Origin: an uncultured Lachnospiraceae bacterium
GTDB lineage: Bacteria; Bacillota; Clostridia; Lachnospirales; Lachnospiraceae
Direction: 5' to 3'
DNA length: 5,550 nucleotides
Assembly (NCBI GenBank): GCA_945788595.1
Contig: CALZMS010000087.1
Location: 1 to 5,550, forward strand
Numbering within the stretch: the first letter of the stretch is position 1; each line of letters starts with the position of its first letter. This document shows positions 1 to 5,550 of this stretch, piece after piece. A model generated the notes under the pieces. That model was not told the DNA's origin and made no database searches. It saw nothing but the letters and a program-made list of their open reading frames with translations. Made by a program: the position numbers and the translations under genes.

Positions 1-804
1 CAGCATAAGCTGACTCTGGAAGATTTCAAGGATGCTCTGGATAATAACTATGGTCGTGGTTTCAGTATTCAGAAATGTACGGAAGTTACGGAAAATATCA
101 TGAAAGAGCTGATCAAAGCAGGACAGTCTGTCAGCGTGGAAGATGCTTCCCGTATCTGTCAGGCGGTTTATCAGTCCAGCATCGACAATGCGGACAGAAC
201 ACGCTATGATGAGATTCTTAAGATGATCGCCGCTGTTCCGAAATACGGTAACGATGATGAGGAGGCCGATCTCTTTGCCCGGGAGGTAGCTTACACGTAT
301 ACTAAGCCTCTGGAGAATTACCGTAATCCGCGAGGCGGTATGTATCAGGCTGGTCTGTATCCGGTATCTGCCAATGTTCCTCTGGGTGCTCAGACGGGTG
401 CTACCCCGGATGGACGTCTGGCCAACACTCCGGTAGCTGACGGTGTAGGACCGATGCAGGGCCGGGATGTACAGGGACCCACGGCTACAGCAAACTCTGT
501 ATCCAGGCTGGATCATATGATTGCTTCCAATGGTACGCTGTTTAACCAGAAGTTCCATCCGTCGGCTCTGACGGGTCAGGAGGGTCTGGAGAAGTTTGTG
601 GCGCTTTTGCGTACATTCTTTGAGAATAAGGGTATGCATGTGCAGTTTAATGTGGTCAGTGTGGAGACTCTGCTGGATGCGCAGAAGCATCCGGAGAAGT
701 ATCGCAGTCTGGTGGTGCGTGTGGCTGGTTATAGTGCGCATTTTACTACGCTGTCTAAGTCTTTGCAGGATGATATTATTAAGCGGACGATGCAGATGTT
801 CTAA
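1..804 (+). CDS. Glycyl radical enzyme, C-terminal part (glycerol dehydratase / PFL-like)
   Basis: The frame is open from base 1 to the TAA at 802-804, giving 267 residues without the start of the gene. The glycyl radical motif RVAGYSAHF lies at residues 239-247, with the radical-bearing Gly at residue 243 (bases 727-729), 24 residues before the C-terminus, the same distance I recall for Clostridium butyricum glycerol dehydratase. Other family blocks are PVSANVPLGAQTGATPDGR, ADGVGPMQGRD, ASNGTLFNQKFHP and HVQFNVV. Enzymes of this family are made active by a radical SAM activase that creates a Gly radical, which then generates a thiyl radical on a Cys of the finger loop. That Cys-x-Glu loop and the substrate pocket lie upstream of the window (about 520 residues missing), so the substrate (glycerol, propanediol, hydroxyproline or another) cannot be decided. 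Wording of the C-terminal half is nearest to the B12-independent glycerol dehydratase group. No activase is visible next to it downstream; it could lie upstream. Confidence 0.93.
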   Translation, partial: QHKLTLEDFKDALDNNYGRGFSIQKCTEVTENIMKELIKAGQSVSVEDASRICQAVYQSSIDNADRTRYDEILKMIAAVPKYGNDDEEADLFAREVAYTYTKPLENYRNPRGGMYQAGLYPVSANVPLGAQTGATPDGRLANTPVADGVGPMQGRDVQGPTATANSVSRLDHMIASNGTLFNQKFHPSALTGQEGLEKFVALLRTFFENKGMHVQFNVVSVETLLDAQKHPEKYRSLVVRVAGYSAHFTTLSKSLQDDIIKRTMQMF

Positions 805-830
805 GATTATATGTTATATGTCGATTTTGA

Positions 831-868
831 AAAAAACGGGAACTGGCTTGGCTGGTTCTCGTTTTTTT
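831..868 (+). terminator. Strong intrinsic terminator, probably bidirectional
   Basis: An A6-flanked stem of 17 pairs (831-847 with 851-867) closes on a UUG loop (848-850) and ends in a run of seven T (862-868). Three of the pairs are G-U; the rest are Watson-Crick. It begins 26 bases after the stop of the glycyl radical enzyme gene, so it should end that transcript. Because the A run on one side mirrors the T run on the other, the minus-strand reading has the same shape, so it could also stop transcripts arriving from the convergent radical SAM gene. Confidence 0.88.
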
Positions 869-878
869 GGGGACGGAC

Positions 879-1096
879 GGAAAAACATGCCGTCTTCCAC
901 CGCCGGGTATCAGGTATATATTTTCAAACAAGCGCAACGTCTTCAGGAGCTAAGTGCTAACTCCATCTAATGCTCTCAGGAATGCCTTCGAGCATAAGAT
1001 TACGTAAGCACTGGATCTCCTGAAGACTAAGGGCGCGCTTTGATCGTTTGAAAATATATACCTGATACCCGGCGGTGGAAGACGGCATGTTTTTCC
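879..1096. repeat. 218-bp palindromic element with perfect 51-bp inverted arms
   Basis: Bases 879-929 are the exact reverse complement of 1046-1096 (51 of 51). Pairing continues inward with interruptions: 930-935 with 1035-1040 (6 bp), 939-949 with 1017-1027 (11 bp), 953-958 with 1007-1012 (6 bp), 970-975 with 990-995 (6 bp), and 978-980 with 985-987 closing a four-base loop. Transcribed from either side, this would fold into one very long rod-like hairpin. There is no transposase and no convincing open frame inside. I see no clear target-site duplication: GAC occurs at 876-878 and 1098-1100, but offset by one base. The best guesses are a MITE-like non-autonomous mobile element, a species-specific intergenic palindrome family, or a structured non-coding RNA. 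The sequence shows only the symmetry; the role is unknown. It lies between convergent genes, where insertion is least harmful. Confidence 0.85.
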
Positions 1097-1121
1097 TGAC
1101 TTATGGAGGTGGTGTGGGTTG

Positions 1122-1157
1122 GCACTTAGCTTCTAAAGACGTTGCGCTCGTTTGAAA
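1122..1157 (+). repeat. Third, diverged copy of the inner part of the palindromic element
   Basis: These 36 bases match the reverse complement of 922-957 (the inner left arm of the adjacent palindrome) at 33 of 36 positions, with three transitions. The match is better than that between 922-957 and its own partner inside the palindrome (about 1007-1050), which carries small insertions. Some similarity may continue beyond 1157 (a shared TATACCT near 1169), but it is gapped. It lies 25 bases beyond the palindrome, in the same orientation as the right arm. It suggests that the repeat unit is a half-palindrome that can occur singly. Confidence 0.75.
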
Positions 1158-1193
1158 TACAATATAGCTATACCTCAGAGGGAGGGCAGGCGC

Positions 1194-1220
1194 TCTGTTT
1201 ATTCTGTTTATCCTGTTTAT
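1194..1220. repeat. Three tandem 9-bp repeats over the stop codon of the radical SAM gene
   Basis: TCTGTTTAT occurs at 1194-1202 and 1203-1211 and as CCTGTTTAT at 1212-1220, so 26 of 27 bases agree with a perfect tandem array. The last unit contains the stop codon (1217-1219) of the minus-strand gene. It is a plausible slippage product with no evident function. Bases 1158-1193 between the repeats hold nothing I recognise, and no good minus-strand terminator is visible before 868. Confidence 0.6.
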
Positions 1221-2134
1221 TTGAGAATCCCGGTTAAGTCGAAAGCGGGGATGAAGCTGTCTTTGGCCACTTCTCTGTCCTGGATATAGGCGTTGGTGAA
1301 ACCGAGATTCAGGGCATATGTGGTTATTTTTTCGTATTCTCTTTTGGTTATGCGTCTCTCCAATTCGGGAGTGTCCGGAAATGCCCGCAGGGGTGTATAT
1401 TGGCTCATCAAGCTTAGCCAGATATGGTCAGATACATTTTCCCAGAGCCAGTCGAGAACTATCCTGCTGTTTTTCAGATGACCGGGGAGTACCAGATGGC
1501 GAACCAGGACACCTTTCTGCATAATTCCGCGTTCATCAAATACCGGAAGCGGCTGCTGGCGTATCATTTCTGTCAGCGCCTGACGGGATATTTCGACGTA
1601 GTCGGACACTCCAGACAGTTTCCGGGCCAGATCATTTTCTCCGTATTTCATATCGGGCATCCAGATATCGATCAGGCCTTCGAGGTTTCGAAGAGTCTCT
1701 GTGCTCTCGTATCCTCCGCAGTTGTAAACGACGGGGATGGTAAGACCCTGTTTTTTTGCCAGGGTGATGGCCTCTGCTATCGTTGGTGTATGATGGGTGG
1801 GGGTGACGAGGTCGATGTTGTTGGCTTTTTGTTCCTGCAGTTCCAGAAAAATTTCTGCGAGACGTCCGGGTGTGATATGGGCACCGTGGTTTCCATCGGC
1901 GATCTCTGCGTTCTGGCAGTAGATACACCGCAGATTGCAGCCCGTAAAAAAAACCGTGCCTGCTCCTTCTTTGCCGGACAGGCACGGTTCTTCCCACATG
2001 TGCAGCGATGCCCGGGAGACGGACAGATCGGCAGTCTCTTGACAGTAGCCAATCTGACCGTTTCGACGGTTTACGCGGCAGTTTCGTGGACACAGGGTAC
2101 AGCTTTCCAGCACATTTTGCCAGTATGCTTCCAT
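1217..2134 (-). CDS. Radical SAM protein, PflX / COG1313-like
   Basis: The protein has 305 residues, near the usual length of the family. An N-terminal Cys cluster comes first (C12, C15 and C19 in CTLCPRNC, then C31), followed by the family block HMWEEPCLSG (45-54). The radical SAM motif C66-x3-C70-x2-C73 (GCNLRCIYC) binds the [4Fe-4S] cluster that cleaves S-adenosylmethionine. TPTHH (111-115), YNCGGYES (137-144) and DIWMPDMKYG (156-165) complete the barrel features. The family is often labelled pyruvate formate-lyase activating enzyme-like, but its substrate is not established, and it lacks the two-cluster ferredoxin insert of canonical activases. The start at 2134 is eight bases after the lysA stop codon, and no other start codon lies in frame upstream. 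AGGA is only two bases from the ATG and GAGAGG is 13 bases away, so initiation probably relies on coupling to lysA translation. It is the last gene of the minus-strand operon and converges on the glycyl radical enzyme gene. Confidence 0.9.
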   Translation of the reverse strand: MEAYWQNVLESCTLCPRNCRVNRRNGQIGYCQETADLSVSRASLHMWEEPCLSGKEGAGTVFFTGCNLRCIYCQNAEIADGNHGAHITPGRLAEIFLELQEQKANNIDLVTPTHHTPTIAEAITLAKKQGLTIPVVYNCGGYESTETLRNLEGLIDIWMPDMKYGENDLARKLSGVSDYVEISRQALTEMIRQQPLPVFDERGIMQKGVLVRHLVLPGHLKNSRIVLDWLWENVSDHIWLSLMSQYTPLRAFPDTPELERRITKREYEKITTYALNLGFTNAYIQDREVAKDSFIPAFDLTGILK

Positions 2135-2142
2135 ATTCCTGC

Positions 2143-3418
2143 TTATACCTCTCTGAAAATTTTCTCAAATACCGGGAACTGATCAAAGGTAGCGAAGTAA
2201 TCTCTCGGTGTCTCAGCACGACGGATCACTTCGAAGCTGCCATCTTCTTTTAACAGTACTTCTGCGGACCACAGACGGCCATTGTAGTTATATCCCATGG
2301 CAAATCCGTGAGCACCCGTATCATGGATAAAGAGCAGATCTCCTTTTTCAATCTCCGGAAGCATGCGGTCAACGGCAAATTTATCGTTGTTCTCGCACAG
2401 GGAACCGGTCACATCGTATTTGTGATCGCAGGGAGCATCCTCTTTGCCCATAACGGTAATGTGATGGTATGCACCATACATAGCCGGACGCATCAGATTG
2501 GCTGCACAGGCATCAGCCGATATATTCCTTGTGGGTATGTTTTTCATGCACAGCTGTAGTTACCAGTCCGCCGTAAGGGCCTGTCATGAAACGGCCCATC
2601 TCTGTGTAGATGGCCACATCACCCATACCTGCCGGTACCAGCACTTCTTCGTATACCTGACGTACCCCCTCACCGATGGCGATGATATCATTGGGTTCCT
2701 GATCCGGTTTGTAGGGAATGCCTACGCCGCCGGAAAGGTTAATAAAGGACAGCTTCACACCGGTCTCTTCTTTGATCTTCACGGCTGTCTCAAACAGCAC
2801 TTTTGCCAGCTGCGGATAGTATTCGTTAGTCACAGTATTGCTGGCAAGGAAGGCATGCATACCGAATTCTTCGCATCCTTTTTCTTTTAAGATACGGTAG
2901 GCTTCAAAAAGCTGCTCGGTGGTCATACCGTATTTGGCATCGCCCGGGTTATCCATGATGCCATTGCTCATCTTGAAATATCCGCCGGGATTATAACGGC
3001 AGCTGATCTTTTTGGGCAGACTGCCGGTCACTTTCTCCAGGAAATCGATATGAGTGATATCATCCAGGTTGATGATAGCGTTTACTTTTCTTGCATACTG
3101 GAACTCTTCTGCCGGAGTATCGTTGGATGAGAACATAATGTCATCGCCCACAGCGCCGATAGCCTGAGACAGCATCAGCTCTGTCAGAGAGGAACAGTCA
3201 CAGCCGCAGCCGTACTCTCTCATGATATCGATCAGAAACGGGTTCGGGCAGGCTTTTACGGCAAAATATTCCTTGTATCCCGGGTTCCAGGCGAAAGCTT
3301 TCTTTATAGCTTCGCAGTTTCTGCGGATGCCGGCTTCGTCATAGATATGGAACGGTGTCGGCACTTCGCAGATGATTTCTTCCAATTTTTCTTTGGTGAC
3401 AAATGGTACTTTTTTCAT
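2143..3418 (-). pseudogene. lysA: Diaminopimelate decarboxylase, interrupted by one frameshift
   Basis: LysA is a PLP enzyme that decarboxylates meso-diaminopimelate to lysine, the last step of the pathway, in the cytoplasm. The first frame (3418 to the TGA at 2513-2515) gives 301 residues with the PLP-lysine block YFAVKACPNP (K55), GMHAF (H188), the phosphate-binding SGGVGIPY (229-236) and EMGRF (E273). It stops just after HKEYIG. The rest of the protein, from DACAANLMRPAMYG through GSLCENNDKF and DTGAHGFAMGYNYNG to the TAA at 2143-2145, continues in another frame for 123 residues. Together they make about 424 residues, a normal LysA length. The family normally reads G-V/L-D at the break, so two bases appear to be missing, or one extra is present. 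The C-terminal piece carries the active-site Cys-Glu region, so the truncated product should be inactive. The start at 3418 is set by AGGAG seven bases upstream. No other stops or gaps occur, so the lesion is recent, a sequencing error, or less likely programmed frameshifting. Confidence 0.88.
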
Positions 3419-3425
3419 AATATAT

Positions 3426-3430
3426 CTCCT
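3426..3430 (-). promoter_or_regulatory. Ribosome binding site of lysA
   Basis: On the minus strand AGGAG lies seven bases before the ATG at 3418-3416. It decides the start: the frame is open to an upstream ATG at 3454, but that one adds 12 basic residues foreign to LysA and lies within the short intergenic gap. Confidence 0.85.
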
Positions 3431-3468
3431 CTTTCGACGCAGTATGTTGTCCATACATGCGGTATTTC

Positions 3469-4320
3469 TTATTCTACATGTTTGTGTGTAAACAGATGAT
3501 CCTGACAGTACTCATAATTTCCCTTGCACCGGGAACAGTAGCGAAACTCCAGTGTAGGATCGTCCTTCTCCGTACGGCCGCAGATAGCGCAGCGATGGAT
3601 CGTCGCAGAGCCATTGCCGGTCCGCCCCATATTAACCGCCTTTTTAAACTGCTGCTTTCTGTGAATCTCTCTCGGATTCACACGACGGTAGTTTCTGGTC
3701 ATCAGGAAATAGATCAGTACATTCATAAGGGAACATACGATCACGATTCGGGTGGCAAAATTGCCGCGGATCAAATCATACGCAAGATAGGCCAGATCCA
3801 GCCAAGCCAGATATTTGATCTTCAGCGGAATGATAAAATACAGAAGAACCTGCATATCGGGATAAGTCATGGCAAATCCCAAAAAGATCGACAAACTGAT
3901 ATAGTACGTGGAAAAAGACATACCGAAGGCTCCAAAAGCTACCGGTCCGCCATACATCACATACATGATCCCATACAGTACAAAAGCTCCGATGATCGTC
4001 CACAGGATACCGCCGAAAATGTACACATTATACCGGAAAGTACCCCAGGTCTGCTCCAGAGAATTACCAATGGAATAGTAGAAAAACAGCATGATGATCG
4101 TAAAAATATTCAGGCTGGACGGCGGTACCAGAAGCCAGCTGACCAGTCTCCAGATCTGTCCGTGCAGAATATAATACGGATCCAGATAGAGATAGGTGGT
4201 CAGATTGCCGCCTACAAATTCCAGTACATAGCCGATAATATAAGTTACGATAATATACAGGGTCAGATTTCTGATCGCATAAGCGCCAAACTTACGCTCC
4301 AGCTTGTTTAACAGTTTCAT
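3469..4320 (-). CDS. Rhomboid-like membrane protein with C-terminal zinc-finger-like tail, apparently catalytically dead
   Basis: This is a 283-residue protein with about six hydrophobic segments (roughly 18-36, 60-82, 97-120, 126-150, 157-180, 190-207). Its layout follows the rhomboid fold: GQIWRLVSW (54-62) matches the rhomboid WR motif region, NSLEQTWGTFRY (86-97) the end of TM2, and YPDMQVLLYFIIPLKIKYLAW (153-173) the segment after TM4. In active rhomboid proteases the TM4 motif is GxSG and a His in TM6 completes the dyad. Here the aligned residues read GAFG (130-133), with Phe at the Ser position, and the last membrane segment has no His. The basic cytosolic tail ends in C244-x2-C247, C262-x2-C265, C272-x2-H275 and H279/H281, an arrangement that could bind one or two zinc ions. 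The likely role is binding or sorting of membrane proteins rather than proteolysis; this is inference. GGAGG lies four bases before the ATG. It is the first gene of the operon, 50 bases before lysA. Confidence 0.8.
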   Translation of the reverse strand: MKLLNKLERKFGAYAIRNLTLYIIVTYIIGYVLEFVGGNLTTYLYLDPYYILHGQIWRLVSWLLVPPSSLNIFTIIMLFFYYSIGNSLEQTWGTFRYNVYIFGGILWTIIGAFVLYGIMYVMYGGPVAFGAFGMSFSTYYISLSIFLGFAMTYPDMQVLLYFIIPLKIKYLAWLDLAYLAYDLIRGNFATRIVIVCSLMNVLIYFLMTRNYRRVNPREIHRKQQFKKAVNMGRTGNGSATIHRCAICGRTEKDDPTLEFRYCSRCKGNYEYCQDHLFTHKHVE

Positions 4321-4380
4321 AAAGCCTCCCTAATTTTCGATAACATCTTCCTCATCTATATCTATCCACAGAATAAAAAC

Positions 4381-4410
4381 ATTATACGATTCCTGCCCCC
4401 GTTTTGTCAA
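4381..4410 (-). promoter_or_regulatory. Consensus sigma-A promoter of the minus-strand operon
   Basis: On the minus strand TTGACA (4410-4405) and TATAAT (4386-4381) both match the consensus at all six bases, separated by 18 bases. Transcription should begin near 4374, giving a leader of roughly 50 bases before the rhomboid-like gene. The leader shows no obvious hairpin or riboswitch. No other promoter is apparent in the 50-base gap before lysA, so the three genes are probably cotranscribed. Confidence 0.88.
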
Positions 4411-4425
4411 TTTTTTTGCATGTGC

Positions 4426-4454
4426 TTTACATTTTATGCACTTTTCAGTATACT
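4426..4454 (+). promoter_or_regulatory. Sigma-A promoter of aroC
   Basis: TTTACA (4426-4431) and TATACT (4449-4454) are separated by exactly 17 bases; each differs from the consensus by one base. The expected start site is near 4461, giving a leader of about 80 bases. The -35 box lies 15 bases from the -35 box of the divergent minus-strand promoter, with a T run (4411-4417) between them. Confidence 0.82.
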
Positions 4455-4483
4455 TTTATCCAGCAAAGAAAACAGTTTTTCGG

Positions 4484-4504
4484 CCTGTTCTGAACAGTAA
4501 CAGG
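4484..4504 (+). promoter_or_regulatory. Small palindrome in the aroC leader
   Basis: CTGTTC (4485-4490) is followed by one T and GAACAG (4492-4497), a 13-base near-perfect palindrome. CCTGTT (4484-4489) can alternatively pair with AACAGG (4499-4504). It lies about 25 bases after the predicted transcription start, where an operator or a weak leader hairpin could act. No regulator is known to me for this site. Confidence 0.3.
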
Positions 4505-4540
4505 AATACAATCGTTAACAGAAAGGATCAGTATCGTATT

Positions 4541-5550
4541 ATGGCAGGATCTTCATTTGGCAATATATTTCGCGTTACTACCTGGGGAGAATCCCATGGC
4601 AAAGGCGTTGGCGTCGTCATGGACGGCTGCCCCGCCGGTCTTCCTTTAAGCGAAGAGGATATACAGCAGTACCTGAACCGGAGAAAACCGGGGCAGAATC
4701 GTTTTTCCACACTGCGAAAGGAAGATGACGCGGTAGAAATTCTTTCCGGCATTTTTGAAGGCCGCACTACCGGCACCCCGATTTCTATGGTGGTGTTTAA
4801 CAAGACGCAGCGTTCCCAAGATTATTCCGAGATTGCATCCTACTTCCGTCCCGGACACGCGGACTATACTTTCCAGGAAAAATACGGTTTCCGGGATTAC
4901 CGCGGCGGCGGACGTTCCTCCGGCAGAGAGACCATCGGCCGTGTGGCCGGAGGCGCTGTAGCTGCCCGTCTCCTTGAAGAGCTGGGCATTCATGTGCAGG
5001 CCTACGCAAAAGCTATCGGTCCGGTGCAGTGCGAAACCATAGACATGGAAGAAATTTGGAACAATGCCCTGTATATGCCGGACGCTAAAGCGGCACAGGC
5101 AGCGCAGGAATACCTGAACCAGTGCATGGCAAACAAAGATTCCGCCGGAGGTATCATCGAGTGTATCGCGGATGGCCTGCCTGTGGGACTGGGTGACCCC
5201 GTATTCGAAAAGCTCAGCGCCAATCTAGCCAAAGCCATATGCTCCATGGGCGCAGTAAAAGGTTTTGAGATTGGTGACGGCTTTGACGTAGCCACCTCCA
5301 ATGCCTCCACAAACAACGATGCCTTCCACATGACCGCCGACGGTCAGGTAGAAAAACTGACCAACCACGCCGGCGGTGTCCTGGGCGGCATCTCCGACGG
5401 CAGCCGCCTGATTCTTCGGGCAGCCATCAAACCGACGCCCTCTATTGCCACCCCCCAGCAGACTGTCAATCTCTCCGGAGAAGACATCACCTGCGTAGTC
5501 AAAGGCCCTGCCGAAGAAATGTTCAAGAAAGTTGCTGAGGCATACGAGGT
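4541..5550 (+). CDS. aroC: Chorismate synthase, 3' end beyond the window, aberrant last residues
   Basis: AroC converts 5-enolpyruvylshikimate-3-phosphate to chorismate with reduced FMN, the last shared step of aromatic amino acid synthesis, in the cytoplasm. From the ATG at 4541, 336 complete codons are visible. Signature blocks are FGNIFRVTTWGESHGKGVG (residues 6-24), the RRKPGQNR-type block near residue 48, YRGGGRSSGRETIGRVAGG and NHAGGVLGGISDG, followed by KPTPSI. All fit a bacterial chorismate synthase of usual length up to residue 322. After CVVKG the family expects RHDP and a PRAVPVVE-like stretch; instead the window reads PAEEMFKKVAEAYE up to its end (see findings). The start codon follows a GAAAGGA sequence at an unusually long 13-base spacing, with no better start in frame, and the protein aligns from this Met. 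It has its own promoter, divergent from the lysA operon. Confidence 0.93.
   Translation, partial: MAGSSFGNIFRVTTWGESHGKGVGVVMDGCPAGLPLSEEDIQQYLNRRKPGQNRFSTLRKEDDAVEILSGIFEGRTTGTPISMVVFNKTQRSQDYSEIASYFRPGHADYTFQEKYGFRDYRGGGRSSGRETIGRVAGGAVAARLLEELGIHVQAYAKAIGPVQCETIDMEEIWNNALYMPDAKAAQAAQEYLNQCMANKDSAGGIIECIADGLPVGLGDPVFEKLSANLAKAICSMGAVKGFEIGDGFDVATSNASTNNDAFHMTADGQVEKLTNHAGGVLGGISDGSRLILRAAIKPTPSIATPQQTVNLSGEDITCVVKGPAEEMFKKVAEAYE

Noticed and set aside
596..970. A 124-residue open frame running from the glycyl radical enzyme gene into the palindromic repeat.
   Set aside because: Most of it is out of frame within a conserved coding region, and the rest crosses the terminator and an inverted-repeat arm; the composition is rich in Cys, Trp and Arg, as in random frames.
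876..1100. Target-site duplication GAC flanking the palindromic element.
   Set aside because: It is only three bases long and offset by one relative to the arm ends, so it is not distinguishable from chance.
879..1157. CRISPR array.
   Set aside because: The copies are inverted and irregularly spaced, with no repeat-spacer periodicity and no cas gene.
1424..2182. A 252-residue open frame on the plus strand opposite the radical SAM gene.
   Set aside because: It is wholly antisense to a strongly conserved gene with intact motifs, shows no recognisable domain, and is most likely a shadow of codon bias.
3419..3468. Lysine riboswitch or terminator before lysA.
   Set aside because: Only 50 bases separate the genes. 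A small hairpin (3439-3446 with 3452-3460, one bulge) has no T run, and an L-box needs far more sequence.
3457..4311. A 284-residue open frame on the plus strand opposite the rhomboid-like gene.
   Set aside because: It is antisense to a membrane protein with a good ribosome binding site and consensus promoter; the plus-strand translation is low-complexity polar sequence with no recognisable domain.
4541..4802. Minus-strand open frames across aroC (for example 4528-4803).
   Set aside because: They are antisense shadows of chorismate synthase, which carries all expected signature blocks on the plus strand.

Overview
The window looks like chromosome from an anaerobic Gram-positive gut-type Firmicute, most likely a Lachnospiraceae (Blautia/Dorea/Roseburia-like) clostridium. 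The reasons are the glycyl radical enzyme, the style of the LysA and chorismate synthase proteins, AGGAG-type ribosome binding sites, and two textbook sigma-A promoters. The family-level assignment is inference from sequence style, not from a search.

Layout: (1) 1-804, plus strand: C-terminal third of a glycyl radical enzyme of the pyruvate formate-lyase superfamily, closest in remembered sequence to B12-independent glycerol dehydratase; it starts before the window. (2) 805-1216: gene-free. It holds a strong, symmetric (bidirectional-looking) intrinsic terminator at 831-868, then a 218-bp inverted-repeat element (879-1096) with perfect 51-bp arms, a third diverged copy of part of the same repeat (1122-1157), and three tandem 9-mers (1194-1220). 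(3) 4320 down to 1217, minus strand: an apparent three-gene operon with a consensus promoter at 4381-4410. It encodes a rhomboid-like membrane protein with a C-terminal zinc-finger-like tail, then diaminopimelate decarboxylase (lysA) broken by a frameshift near 2515, then a PflX-type (COG1313-like) radical SAM protein. (4) 4321-4540: divergent intergenic region with back-to-back promoters. (5) 4541-5550, plus strand: chorismate synthase (aroC), running off the window end.

The genes do not form one pathway. LysA would make lysine from meso-diaminopimelate, and AroC would make chorismate for aromatic amino acids; these are ordinary biosynthesis. The radical SAM protein is of a family often called pyruvate formate-lyase activating, and it lies convergent to a glycyl radical enzyme, but it is not the canonical activase type and belongs by position to the lysA operon.

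The points most worth a second look are: the perfect long inverted repeat with an extra copy beside it; the last 14 residues of aroC, which abandon the conserved chorismate synthase RHDP region and instead read like helix III of a DnaJ J-domain; the single clean frameshift in lysA; and the rhomboid-like protein in which the catalytic Ser position of GxSG appears to be Phe. I did not find a defence system, CRISPR array, tRNA, rRNA or transposase gene.
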